A DNA stretch of 64,000 nucleotides from Holophagales bacterium (GTDB lineage Bacteria; Acidobacteriota; Thermoanaerobaculia; UBA5066): the NCBI GenBank assembly GCA_016714815.1, contig JADKBZ010000003.1, forward strand, positions 496,001-560,000. Reading direction: 5' to 3'. Positions within the stretch are counted from its first letter, which is position 1. Each line of letters starts with the position of its first letter. Positions 45,292 to 53,666 of the stretch are shown here, one piece after another. Under the pieces are notes generated by a model. That model searched no databases and had not been told where the DNA came from. It saw only the letters and a list, made by a program, of their open reading frames with translations. The position numbers and the translations under genes were made by a program.

Positions 45292-47876
45292 CGGAGCCCC
45301 TCGACGACGTAGAGGTCCGAGAGGATCTGCGGGCAGCCGTAGACGAGCGCCTTCCCGTCGGGGCGGACGAGGATCGGGCCCACCGCCACGACCCCGGCCG
45401 GGTCCGCGGGCCAGATCTCGGCCTGGGGCCTGCGCGCGCCCGTCGCCGGGTCGAGGCGGAAGAGTCGCGCCGGAAGCGCGGTGGAGGAGACGACGAAGAG
45501 GCCGCCCCCTTCCGCCCATCCGACCGCGCGCTCGTCGGGGAGGAGCCCTTTCACCTCCGTCGCCGGGCCTCCGTCGACCGGCTGCACCGACGTCGAGCCG
45601 TCGCCGCGCGTCGTCAGGACGAAGCGTCCGTCCGGGGAGACGGGAAGGGCCGCCCCGGTGGCGAAGCCGACCCCCGCGGGGCTCACCGGGCGGGGAGACC
45701 CTCCGTCGAGATCCTGTACGTAGAGCCGGGCCGGCGCGCCCGGCTCGCCGCCGCCGAAGACGATGTGGCGCCCGTCGGGAAGCCAGCTTGCGACGCGGTG
45801 GTCGAGCGCGCCGGAGAGGAGCGCCCGGGGCGCGCCGGCGCCCGTCGGGAGAAGGACGAGCTTCGCCGGGGTGTCGAGCGTCGCCGAGAGAGCCCACTTC
45901 CCGTCCGGAGAGAGCGCGAGCGCATTGCCCCGGCCCAGGCGCGTCGCCGGACCGCCGTCGGTCGTCCGGATGTAGATCGCGTAGTCGCGCCCGCCGCCGT
46001 CTCCGAGCTCGTCGAAGAGGAGGCGCGACCAGTCGGCCGAGACGCCGCGAGGGTAGGTCCAGTCGAGCCACGAGAGCTCCACGTCGCGCTCGGCTCCCGC
46101 GGCCCGGTAGAAGACCCGCCGCCGCCACTTGTCGTCCGAGACGAGGACGCGGCCCTCCTTCGAGACATCGTGAAGCGTCAGGTTTCCCGACACGCGCAAA
46201 AGGGGCCGGTCCCGGCCCGAGAGGTCGACGGCGCGCAGCTCCCGGCCCGCCCCCGCTGGAGCGCCCGAGTACCAGATCTCTTTTCCCGAGGGGGACCACG
46301 CGAGGCCTCCGACGCTCTGCCAGGTTCCGCCGAGGGTGACCGGGGCCTCCTTTCGGCGGACGACGGCCACCGAGCCCCGGTCGTCCCACCGGAGCGGGTG
46401 GTGTACGAAGGCGACCCGCGTCCCGTCGCGCGAGACGCGCGGGTGCGAGATCCATCCGTCCGTCTGGAAGAGGACGGTGCCGATCGGCATCTCGAGCCGC
46501 GTCTTTCCGTCCACGTCCCTCACGACGGCGAGCGCCTCGCCGTCCTGCGCCCAGTCGGCCTCGCGGACCGCCTCGAGGACGTCCCGCGGGGCGCGCCCGC
46601 CGATGGGGGCCCGCGCCAGGGTCCCCGAGGCGTCGAAGAGCGAACGGAACCTGCGGCCGACGGAGAGGGCCATCTCTCCCGACGGCGACACCGACAGGAC
46701 GTCGGCGTCCGGGAGCTCGGCTCTCTGGGGCTCCGGGCTCCCCGGCTGCGCCACGAAGAGGCGGATCGGCGCTCCGTCCCAGGCGGCCCCGAAGACGACC
46801 GTCCGGCCGTCCGGCCCGAAGCGGGCGGAACGAATGCTTCCGCGGGAGAAGGTCAGCCGGGTCATTTCGGGAGGGCCCGGAGGGCCTCCCGAGCGCCCGA
46901 CCCACCAGCCCGCTCCCAGGAGGGCCGCGGCGACCGCGACCGCCCCCGCGACGAGCGCCGCCCGTCCCCTCCGGCGGCGGGGAACGACGGGAGGCTCCTC
47001 CGTGCTCGCGCGCAGGACGCTCGCCGCCGCGACCGCCTCGAGGGCGAACGCGACGTCGCGCGCCGACTGGAACCTCAGCGCCGGCGTCTTCTCGAGGCAC
47101 CGCCGCACGAGCCGCTCGAGGCCGGGGGCGACCGCGGGGACGCTTCCCGTGAGGTCGGGCGGGTCGTCCATCAGGACCGCGACCATCGTGTCGGCGGGCG
47201 TGGCGCGATTGAAGGGCGGACGGCCGGAGAGAAGCTCGAAGAGAACGGTGCCGAGCGCGAAGATGTCGGACCGGCCGTCCACGGCGTCTCCGCGGACCTG
47301 CTCCGGCGACATGTAGTCGACGGTCCCGACGACGAGCCCCGCCGCGGTCTCCTTCATCCGGGTGGCGACCGTGTCTCCCGGCTGCGACGGGCGTGGAGTG
47401 GTCCGCCTCGCGAGGCCGAAGTCGAGGATCTTCGCGCGCCCCTCGGGGGTGACGACGACGTTCGCAGGCTTCAGGTCCCTGTGGACGATTCCCTTCTCGT
47501 GGGCCGCCGCGAGCGCCTCGGCGATCTGCGCGCCCAGGCTCGCGGTCTCCTTCGACGAGAGCGGGCCGTAGACGAGGCGCTGCCGGAGGCTCTCGCCCTC
47601 GACGAGCTCCATGACGATGTAGGGCTGGCCGTCCTCCTCGCCGAAGTCGTGGACCGTGACGATCCCCGGGTGGTTCAGCGCCGAGGCGGCCCGGGCTTCT
47701 TCCACGAACCGGGAGAATCCGTCGGAGTCGCGCAGGACGTCCTTCGGGAGGATCTTGACCGCCACCTCGCGCGAGAGCCGCCGGTCGCGGGCCCGGTAGA
47801 CCTCCCCCATCCCGCCGGCGCCGACGAAGCCGACGATCTCGTAATGGCCGAGACGGCTCGGGGAGGGAGTGGACAA
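45288..47876 (-). CDS. PknB-type Ser/Thr protein kinase with transmembrane helix and TolB/WD40-like sensor half
   Basis: 862 residues, TTG start with GAGG upstream. Kinase domain (about 10-280): glycine loop VGAGGMGEVYRARD, AVKILPKD, HRDLKPANVV, ILDFGLARR, GTVDYMSPEQVRG. Membrane helix about 304-327 (RAALVAGAVAVAAALLGAGW). The extracytoplasmic part is a beta-propeller of TolB/PD40-like repeats (FGPDGRTVVFGA, LALSPDGKWALSAT, VSPDGRFVLTTRGDGSTS). All catalytic residues are present. Architecture is typical of acidobacterial sensor kinases. It probably senses an extracellular or periplasmic ligand. Confidence 0.92.
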   Translation of the reverse strand: MSTPSPSRLGHYEIVGFVGAGGMGEVYRARDRRLSREVAVKILPKDVLRDSDGFSRFVEEARAASALNHPGIVTVHDFGEEDGQPYIVMELVEGESLRQRLVYGPLSSKETASLGAQIAEALAAAHEKGIVHRDLKPANVVVTPEGRAKILDFGLARRTTPRPSQPGDTVATRMKETAAGLVVGTVDYMSPEQVRGDAVDGRSDIFALGTVLFELLSGRPPFNRATPADTMVAVLMDDPPDLTGSVPAVAPGLERLVRRCLEKTPALRFQSARDVAFALEAVAAASVLRASTEEPPVVPRRRRGRAALVAGAVAVAAALLGAGWWVGRSGGPPGPPEMTRLTFSRGSIRSARFGPDGRTVVFGAAWDGAPIRLFVAQPGSPEPQRAELPDADVLSVSPSGEMALSVGRRFRSLFDASGTLARAPIGGRAPRDVLEAVREADWAQDGEALAVVRDVDGKTRLEMPIGTVLFQTDGWISHPRVSRDGTRVAFVHHPLRWDDRGSVAVVRRKEAPVTLGGTWQSVGGLAWSPSGKEIWYSGAPAGAGRELRAVDLSGRDRPLLRVSGNLTLHDVSKEGRVLVSDDKWRRRVFYRAAGAERDVELSWLDWTYPRGVSADWSRLLFDELGDGGGRDYAIYIRTTDGGPATRLGRGNALALSPDGKWALSATLDTPAKLVLLPTGAGAPRALLSGALDHRVASWLPDGRHIVFGGGEPGAPARLYVQDLDGGSPRPVSPAGVGFATGAALPVSPDGRFVLTTRGDGSTSVQPVDGGPATEVKGLLPDERAVGWAEGGGLFVVSSTALPARLFRLDPATGARRPQAEIWPADPAGVVAVGPILVRPDGKALVYGCPQILSDLYVVEGLR

Positions 47877-47955
47877 GATTCGCCTCGTGGCGATTCTAGG
47901 TCCAGTCCGCCGCCGTCACATTCCCGAATGTTTGCCGCCGGGAGGGGCTCCCGCG

Positions 47956-48336
47956 TCAGCCGGCGGCCCGGGCTCTCCGCGCCTGGATGAACGACCGGAC
48001 CGCCACGACGAGGAACCCGAGACAGAGGATCGCCATGACGCTCTGCAGGACGACGGCTCCCGGACGGGCCGCCTGACCCGCGAGGAGGGCGGGAATTCCG
48101 AGAAGCCCGCGGACGGAGGGAAGGAACCCGAGGAGCGCCACCGCCGCCGCGGCGTGCATGGCGTGCTTGCGAAGGTGCTCCTTCCGGGCGACGAGGCCGC
48201 AGATTCCGAGGAGGACGCCGAAGCCCACGGGGATCAGGGCCGTGGGGCTTCCGTACGCGGCGTATCCGCCGACGCCGGTGAGGACGAGGAGGCCACCGAA
48301 GAGGAGCGACATGGAGGAGACGTTCATTTCAATCAC
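47956..48336 (-). CDS. Small membrane protein (TMEM14-like), unknown function
   Basis: 126 residues, four hydrophobic helices (MSLLFGGLLVLTGVGGYAAY; ALIPVGFGVLLGICGLVARK; AMHAAAAVALLGFLPSVRGL; VVLQSVMAILCLGFLVVAVR). The N-terminus matches small bacterial membrane proteins distantly like TMEM14. The start overlaps the MFS stop region by 8 bases, suggesting coupling. Confidence 0.65.
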   Translation of the reverse strand: MIEMNVSSMSLLFGGLLVLTGVGGYAAYGSPTALIPVGFGVLLGICGLVARKEHLRKHAMHAAAAVALLGFLPSVRGLLGIPALLAGQAARPGAVVLQSVMAILCLGFLVVAVRSFIQARRARAAG

Positions 48337-49504
48337 CTAACGCGCGGGGGGGGCGTCCGGATTCCCGCCCCGCGAGGTCCGGCGGACTGCTGGAGACGAA
48401 GCTCGCCAGGAGCGCCGCCGCCACGATCCCGGCGGCCCCGGCGAGGTTCACGGCCGCGAAGCCGAACCGCTCGTAGACCGGCCCGAAGGCGAAGGCGCCG
48501 AGGGCGATGGCGAGGTCGTAGGAGCCGTAGAACGCCGCCATCGCCGCCCCGCGCGCCTCTCCCGAACGGTCCACCGTCCAGGCCGTCAGGGCCGGAAACG
48601 TGAGACCCGACATGCCGACGCCGTAGAGGGCCGCCGCCACCGCCAGGGAGAGCGGCCCCCGGGCCAGTCCCGTCAACGCGACGCCGACCGCCCCGAGGAG
48701 AAGCCCCGGGACGACGACGGCACGGCGCCCGTGCCGGTCGGAAAGGCGCCCGGCGAACGGCCGGACGAGGAGGATCGAGGTCGCGTAGACCGTGAAGTAG
48801 GTGCCCGTCCGGCCCGGCTCGGACCCCAGCTCCACCGGGACGAAGGCGATGATCGCGCCGTACGAGAGCGAGGAGAGAAACAGGACGGCGCAGGGGAGGA
48901 ACGCCCCGCCCGGGAAGACCCCTCCCGACCGCACCGGCCCGACGTGACGGGGCTCGGCGACCGGGACCATCAGTCCGAGGGCGACGACGAAGAGGACCGC
49001 CGTCCCGAGGAACGCCGCTCCCGGGCCGCCGACCCGAACCAGCCCGGCTCCCGCGGCGGGGCCGAGAGCCATCGCCACCGTCGGCGCCAGGCCCCAGATT
49101 CCGATCGCCTCCCCGCGGCGGGCGGCCGGGGCGAGATCGGCCACGAGGGACGAGATCGCCGTCGTCGCGAATCCCCAGCCGACCCCCTGCACGGCGCGCA
49201 GGGCCAGGAGCCAGCCGAGGGAAGCGGCGAGCGGAAGCGTCGCCGTCGCCGCGGCGAAGAGGGCGAGGCCGCCCAGGGCGAAGGGCCGCCGGCCCCTCCG
49301 GTCGAGCGCTCCCGCCGAGAGGACCCGGGTCGCCACCGCGGCGATCGACGAGAGGCCGATGACGAGCCCCACCTCGCTCTTCGACGCCCCGCGCGCCGCC
49401 GCGTAGGGCGGAAGGACGGGAATGAGGAAATAGAAGCCGAAGAAGAGGACCGCCGTCGCGGCGATGAGGAGGACGAAGGGACGGGTGAGGATCCGCTCCC
49501 TCAG
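48329..49504 (-). CDS. MFS transporter, probably initiated at a CTG
   Basis: A well-formed 12-helix MFS protein; loop 2-3 motif RRGRRPFALGG (SAGALDRRGRRPF) and RLSDRHGRRAVVVPG between helices 8-9 of the repeat. The first ATG/GTG/TTG in frame (GTG 49372) would delete helix 1. Extending to CTG 49504 restores it (LRERILTRPFVLLIAATAVL...FYFLIPVLPPYAA), giving 391 residues. This CTG overlaps the TGA of a 35-codon reading frame as CTGA, the same layout as other coupled starts in this window. Substrate unknown. Confidence 0.75.
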   Translation of the reverse strand: MRERILTRPFVLLIAATAVLFFGFYFLIPVLPPYAAARGASKSEVGLVIGLSSIAAVATRVLSAGALDRRGRRPFALGGLALFAAATATLPLAASLGWLLALRAVQGVGWGFATTAISSLVADLAPAARRGEAIGIWGLAPTVAMALGPAAGAGLVRVGGPGAAFLGTAVLFVVALGLMVPVAEPRHVGPVRSGGVFPGGAFLPCAVLFLSSLSYGAIIAFVPVELGSEPGRTGTYFTVYATSILLVRPFAGRLSDRHGRRAVVVPGLLLGAVGVALTGLARGPLSLAVAAALYGVGMSGLTFPALTAWTVDRSGEARGAAMAAFYGSYDLAIALGAFAFGPVYERFGFAAVNLAGAAGIVAAALLASFVSSSPPDLAGRESGRPPRALGD

Positions 49505-49608
49505 GGGACCTCCGTTCCGTGGAAGTGCCGCTCGAAACAGGGCTTCCAGTCCTTCTTCGTCAGGAATTCGAGGAGGCCGGCGAAATCCGCTCGCAGGTGC
49601 ATTGCCAT
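49501..49608 (-). CDS. Short reading frame coupled to the MFS gene
   Basis: From ATG 49608 (a second ATG at 49602) it encodes 35 residues ending CFERHFHGTEVP, with the stop overlapping the proposed CTG start of the MFS gene. It may be a leader peptide whose translation lets ribosomes reach the non-canonical start, or the decayed end of a larger gene. No homolog recognised. Confidence 0.4.
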   Translation of the reverse strand: MAMHLRADFAGLLEFLTKKDWKPCFERHFHGTEVP

Positions 49609-49625
49609 GCTTGTTCCGGATGGCC

Positions 49626-50021
49626 CTAGGGCCGCTCCTCGAGGTCGAGCAGGTGCAGGTCGAGCGCCTTCACCGAGACCTGGATCTCCCGCACCGAAAG
49701 CCCGAGCGAGACGATCATCAGGACGAGGCTCGCCGCGAAGAGGGCCTTTCCGGCAGCGACCTCCCCGAAGAAGAGGACGAACATGCAGACGACGCAGACG
49801 AGGAGGCTCGAGACTCCCGCGGCCTGCATGCTCTGGATGAGGTGGATCCGGTACCTGAGGTTGTCGATCTGCTTCGGGATCAGCGGGTCGGGGTGCTCGC
49901 GGTGCCGGGTGTGGAGGCTCCTCACGAGCGAGGCGAGCGCCAGGAAGCGGTTCGTGTAGGCGAGGAGAAGGAGCGAGACGGCCGGGAAAAGGAGGGCGGG
50001 GGTCGTGAGGCTCAGCTCCAT
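49626..50021 (-). CDS. DUF2721 family membrane protein
   Basis: 131 residues from ATG 50021 (MELSLTTPALLFPAVSLLLL). The motif LAYTNRFLALASLVRSLH then the pair of C-terminal helices (SSLLVCVVCMFVLFFG, ALFAASLVLMIVSLGLSVRE) with EIQVSVKALDLHL matches DUF2721. Function unknown; three predicted helices. A longer in-frame N-terminal extension (to 50123) is Ser/Pro nonsense overlapping the tonB gene and is rejected. Confidence 0.85.
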   Translation of the reverse strand: MELSLTTPALLFPAVSLLLLAYTNRFLALASLVRSLHTRHREHPDPLIPKQIDNLRYRIHLIQSMQAAGVSSLLVCVVCMFVLFFGEVAAGKALFAASLVLMIVSLGLSVREIQVSVKALDLHLLDLEERP

Positions 50022-50104
50022 GTCCACCCGACGATAGCCGACTCGCGTCGGGAACTTTCCGGGCGCGCCGGGGTCACAAGGGCAAACGACGGAGGAGGAC
50101 GACG

Positions 50105-50866
50105 ATGCTCCAGCTCGCCACACCCCCCGAACGCAACCGGCCCGCCCTGCTGACCTCGGTCGGAATCCACGCTCTGGCGGCGTCCGCCTTCTCGTTCGTT
50201 CCGCTGCTGGCCTTCCCGATCGCGCCCTTCTGGCCCGGAGAGGTCTGGGTCATCACGCAACCCGACCTCTCGGCCCTGCGCGACGTGAAGCCCGTCGACC
50301 TGCGGGGCCCCGCGCCCCAGGCACGGCCTCCGCGAGGCCCCGCGGCGGGCGGCGTTCCGGCCCCGCCGCGGGAAAGGCCGCCGGCCGAGCCCTCCGAGCC
50401 GATCGTGCAGCCGACGTCCATGCTCGCCGCGGTCGCCCCTGCTCCCGAAGCCGAGCCTCCCGGCGATTCCGGCATCCCCGGCAGCATCGGGAACGACATC
50501 GGGAGAAGGGCCGGTACCGGACCCGGCGACCCGAACGGCGATCCGAACGGCGATCCGAACGGCACGTACGACGGCCGCGGCGGAGCGCTCCCGGCCGACC
50601 TCGTCCTTCCCGTTCCGCTCGAGACGCCGGCGCCCCGCTATCCCGACATCGCCCGCCTCGTGCGGAAGGAAGGGGCCGTCGTCCTCTCGGCGACGATCGC
50701 CGCCGACGGAAACGTCGTCGACATCCAGCTCGAGAAGGGGATGGGCCCGCTCCTGGACCAGGCGGCCATCGACGCCGTCTCGCGCTGGCGCTACGTCCCC
50801 GCCCGCATCGGAGAACGGCGGGTGGCCGTGATCCTGCGGGTGACCGTCAACTTCCGGCTCCTCTGA
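50105..50866 (+). CDS. TonB-family energy-transducing protein
   Basis: 253 residues. Short cytoplasmic start, one membrane anchor (VGIHALAASAFSFVPLLAFP), a Pro-rich periplasmic spacer containing a tandem GDPN repeat (GDPNGDPNGDPNGTYDG), and a C-terminal TonB domain (PRYPDIARLVRKEGAVVLSA...RWRYVPARIGERRVAVILRV). It should couple the proton-motive force to outer-membrane receptors. No ExbB/ExbD genes are nearby. It converges on the ABC permease, separated by a perfect palindrome. Confidence 0.88.
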   Translation: MLQLATPPERNRPALLTSVGIHALAASAFSFVPLLAFPIAPFWPGEVWVITQPDLSALRDVKPVDLRGPAPQARPPRGPAAGGVPAPPRERPPAEPSEPIVQPTSMLAAVAPAPEAEPPGDSGIPGSIGNDIGRRAGTGPGDPNGDPNGDPNGTYDGRGGALPADLVLPVPLETPAPRYPDIARLVRKEGAVVLSATIAADGNVVDIQLEKGMGPLLDQAAIDAVSRWRYVPARIGERRVAVILRVTVNFRLL

Positions 50867-50884
50867 TCGTCCGGCAGCGTCCGG

Positions 50885-50924
50885 AGCGCCGGGAGACTCC
50901 CGGAGCGCCGGACCACGGCACGCC
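50885..50924. repeat. GC-rich short dyads upstream of the large palindrome
   Basis: CCGG-AGCGCC-GGGAG and CTCCC-GGAGCG-CCGG halves (50885-50912) and a GGCACG-C-CGTGCC palindrome (50917-50929) form nested hairpins directly adjoining the 57-bp element. Confidence 0.5.
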
Positions 50925-50981
50925 GTGCCAGGCGTGAATTCGTGTATTGTTTTCAACAATACACGAATTCACGCCTGGCAC
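50925..50981. repeat. Perfect 57-bp palindrome (27-bp arms, TTC loop), REP-like
   Basis: The two 27-base arms are exact reverse complements with loop TTC (50952-50954). The outer sequence GTGCCAGGCGTGAATT and its complement resemble elements dispersed in genomes that carry REP-associated transposases. It lies between the tonB-family gene and the convergent permease gene, so it may also stop transcription from both sides. Confidence 0.8.
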
Positions 50982-50992
50982 CGTTTCCCGTC

Positions 50993-52294
50993 CTACCCGT
51001 CGGTCCAGCGGAACCGGAGCCGGGCGACGAGGAGGAAGAGGGCGGCGTAGCCGAAGAGGACCGCCGCGGCAGGAAGCGCACCCGCCACCAGGCCGGCGCC
51101 TCGCCACGTGACCGCGTCGAGGCCGTCGATCGCCCAGCGCGTCGGCAGGACCAGGGTCGCCGTCCGGAGCCACTCGGGGAAGACGAAGGCCGGGACCCAG
51201 CCTCCGCCGAGCATGACGAGGAGGAGGATCGCGAGGATCGAGAGGCCGCGCGTGGCTCCGGGGGTCTTTCCCAGCGCCGCCAGGAGGAGACCGAACGACG
51301 AGGCCATCAGCGCGGAGGAGACGAGGATCAGGAGGAACCCCGGAATGCTCCCCTGGATCCGGACTCCGAGAACGACGATGCCGAACGCGAACGTCGCTCC
51401 CACCGAGATGAGGCCGACGAGCGCGCCCGCGGTGGCCTTGCCGGCGAGCAGGGACGAACGGGAGAGCGGGGCGGCGCGAAGCCGCTTCCAGATCCCGCCC
51501 TGCCTCTCCAGGAGAAAGGCGATACCGAAGTCGAGCGCGACGAAGAGGAGGAACTGGATCCCCATCCCGGCGAAGGAGTGGGCGTAGCTGTTGTACGTCA
51601 CCCCCCTGCGGGCCGTGACCGGCTCCTCCTTCAGAGTGAAGGGGGCCGCCGAGCCCGGCCCCCGCGTTTGCGTCGCCGCACCGCCCTGACCGCCAGTCGT
51701 CGATTCCTTCCAGCGGGTCACGTCCCTGAGGAGCTGCTCGAGCGTCTCGCGCTCCGGCGTCGCCGGCGCGGGGTCGGCTTCCAGGTTCCGGAGGCTCTCT
51801 TGGAGGACCGTCGTTCCCGAGCTTCCGCCGAACGCCTCCCGGGACGACTCGCGAAAGACCTTCTCGGAGAGGAGCCCTCTCACGAGGCCTGCCTCCGTTG
51901 CGCGAGACGGGTCGACGAGGAGGACGATCTCGGGGGCCTTCGAGGCTCCGAAGAAGGCGCGGACGCTCCCCTCGCCGAAACCCACCGGGAGAACGACCGC
52001 GGCGACGGCTTTGCCCTTCCTCACGGCCTCCCGTGCTGCGGCTTCGGTCGCCTGCGTCACGGCGAGGAGCGGATCGGCCGCGAGGCCCGCCACGACCGCA
52101 CTCGAGACGGCGCTGCCGTCGGCGTCGGCGACGAGGACCGGGATCTTCGCGGCTTCGTGCCGCCCCTGGCCCGAGAAGAGGAACCCGAAGAAGGTCGCCA
52201 GGAGAATCGGAGTGACGATCCCGACGACGACGGAGCGCGGGTCCGAGAGGAAGAGCTTCAGCTCGTGGCGGACGATCGCGAGCGCCTGTTTCAT
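50993..52294 (-). CDS. ABC-2 type transporter permease
   Basis: 433 residues. N-terminal helix (SVVVGIVTPILLATFFGFLF), a large extracytoplasmic domain (about 45-215, the ABC-2/YhgE-like type) and five C-terminal helices (AHSFAGMGIQFLLFVALDFG to LPAAAVLFGYAALFLLVARL). Family: ABC-2 with long first loop. Its ATG overlaps the stop of the ATPase gene as ATGA. Likely exports a lipid, drug or polymer; substrate unknown. Confidence 0.9.
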   Translation of the reverse strand: MKQALAIVRHELKLFLSDPRSVVVGIVTPILLATFFGFLFSGQGRHEAAKIPVLVADADGSAVSSAVVAGLAADPLLAVTQATEAAAREAVRKGKAVAAVVLPVGFGEGSVRAFFGASKAPEIVLLVDPSRATEAGLVRGLLSEKVFRESSREAFGGSSGTTVLQESLRNLEADPAPATPERETLEQLLRDVTRWKESTTGGQGGAATQTRGPGSAAPFTLKEEPVTARRGVTYNSYAHSFAGMGIQFLLFVALDFGIAFLLERQGGIWKRLRAAPLSRSSLLAGKATAGALVGLISVGATFAFGIVVLGVRIQGSIPGFLLILVSSALMASSFGLLLAALGKTPGATRGLSILAILLLVMLGGGWVPAFVFPEWLRTATLVLPTRWAIDGLDAVTWRGAGLVAGALPAAAVLFGYAALFLLVARLRFRWTDG

Positions 52295-53127
52295 CGGTCG
52301 TCCCTCAGGGCGTGGCCGGTGAGGTGGAGGAAGACCTCTTCGAGGCGGGGTTTCCCGCCGTCCACGCCCGGGACGGCGATGCCCCGTGCCGAAAGGAGCG
52401 CGACCGCCGCGCGCGCCTCGGCGTCCAGCTCGGGACCGCTCGCGGCGGGAAGGAGCCTTCCCAGCTCTTCGGCCGTCCCGTTCGCCACGACCCGGCCGTG
52501 GTCGACGATGACGACCCGGTCGCAGAGGCGTTCGGCCTCTTCCATGTAGTGCGTCGTGTAGAGGATCGCCTTGCCCGCCGCGCGCAGCGCCTCGAGGCTC
52601 TCGAAGATGGCGTTCCGGCTCTGCGGGTCGACGCCCGCCGTCGGCTCGTCGAGGAGGAGGACCTTCGGGTCGTGGAGGAGCCCCGCCGCGAGGTTCAGGC
52701 GGCGTTTCATCCCCCCGCTGAAGGTCCTGACCCGGTCCCGTCGCCGATCGGCGAGGCCCGCAAGGCGGAGGACGTCGTCGATCCGCGAAGAGAGGCGCGC
52801 TCCTTCCAGCCCCTGGAGCGCCCCGAAGAACCGAAGGTTGTCGTCCGCCGTGAGCTCGTCGTAGAGCGCCAGCTCCTGAGGCACGAGGCCGAGGCGCCCC
52901 TTCGCCCGGTCGGTGTCGCCCGCCAGGGGCGCTCCGTCGACCAGCACCTCGCCGCCGTCCGCGGGGAGGAGGCTGCAGATGATCGAGACCGTCGTCGTCT
53001 TGCCGGCCCCGTTCGGCCCGAGGAGGCCGACGATCGTCCCCTCCCCGACCCGGAACGAGACTCCTGAAAGGGCGGCAACGGCTCCGTAGGACTTGCGAAG
53101 TCCGGAAACCTCCAGGGCCGGGGTCAC
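52291..53127 (-). CDS. ABC-2 exporter ATP-binding protein
   Basis: 278 residues. Walker A LLGPNGAGKTTTVSIICSLL, signature FSGGMKRRLNLAAGLLHDPK, Walker B VLLLDEPTAGVDP and switch His ILYTTHYMEEAERLCDRV. It is the DRR/NatA-like family that pairs with ABC-2 permeases. A C-terminal extension of about 60 residues after VVIVDHGRVVANGTAEELG is typical of the group. First gene of the two-gene operon. Confidence 0.93.
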   Translation of the reverse strand: MTPALEVSGLRKSYGAVAALSGVSFRVGEGTIVGLLGPNGAGKTTTVSIICSLLPADGGEVLVDGAPLAGDTDRAKGRLGLVPQELALYDELTADDNLRFFGALQGLEGARLSSRIDDVLRLAGLADRRRDRVRTFSGGMKRRLNLAAGLLHDPKVLLLDEPTAGVDPQSRNAIFESLEALRAAGKAILYTTHYMEEAERLCDRVVIVDHGRVVANGTAEELGRLLPAASGPELDAEARAAVALLSARGIAVPGVDGGKPRLEEVFLHLTGHALRDDR

Positions 53128-53250
53128 GAACGGGCTCGAGCGCAGCGCTGCATTTGCCTTAGGTACGACCCCGCCACCGAAATGTTCCGGGCCGCTCTTC
53201 GCGTTCCCCCCGACGGAGGGAGGCCCGGAGGCCGGAGATCGGGTCGGCCC

Positions 53251-53286
53251 TTGACATCCGAGAAACCTAGTACTAAGTTTTTAGTA
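53251..53286 (+). promoter_or_regulatory. BlaI-type promoter-operator overlapping the start codon (leaderless transcript likely)
   Basis: TTGACA (53251-53256), 17 bases, then TAAGTT (53274-53279) as a weak -10. The 16-bp dyad TACTAAGTTTTTAGTA (53271-53286) overlaps the -10 and the first base of the ATG. No Shine-Dalgarno sequence precedes the ATG, and a start about 7 bases past the -10 falls at the ATG itself. The dyad matches the TACTA-type operators bound by BlaI/MecI repressors. Confidence 0.65.
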
Positions 53287-53666
53287 TGACGAACCGCCGC
53301 CCGGGTCCCCTCACCGGAGTCGAGCTCGAGATCATGCACGTCGTCTGGGAGCTCGGCACGGCGACGGTGAGGCAGGTCCACGACGTCCTCTCGGCCCGCC
53401 GTCCCGTCGCCTACACGACGGTCATGACGATGCTCGGCCTCCTCGCGAAGAAGGGCCACCTGAAACGGGAGGAGTCGGGAAAGGCCTTCGTCTACAGGCC
53501 GGCCCACGCCAAGGGGCGCGTCGTGTCGAAGATGCTCGACGACTTCGTCACGCGCGTCTTCCACGGCTCGGCCCGCCCGCTCGTCCTGGCCCTCCTGAGA
53601 GACAAGAAGATCTCGAAGCGCGACCTCGACGAGATCGCACGGCTCGCGGAGGAGGAAGAGAAATGA
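53286..53666 (+). CDS. blaI: BlaI/MecI/CopY-family transcriptional repressor
   Basis: 126 residues. N-terminal winged helix: LTGVELEIMHVVWELGTATV, RQVHDVLSARRPVAYTTVMT, MLGLLAKKGHLKREESGKAF and YRPAHAK. The C-terminal dimer part ends DEIARLAEEEEK. It binds as a dimer to inverted repeats and is inactivated by proteolysis through a BlaR1-type sensor, here the overlapping next gene. The dyad at 53271-53286 is a self-regulatory operator candidate. Confidence 0.92.
   Translation: MTNRRPGPLTGVELEIMHVVWELGTATVRQVHDVLSARRPVAYTTVMTMLGLLAKKGHLKREESGKAFVYRPAHAKGRVVSKMLDDFVTRVFHGSARPLVLALLRDKKISKRDLDEIARLAEEEEK

Noticed and set aside
50480..50580. GGCGATCCGAAC triplet as a CRISPR or regulatory repeat
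   Set aside because: It is in frame and encodes the GDPN repeat of the TonB spacer.
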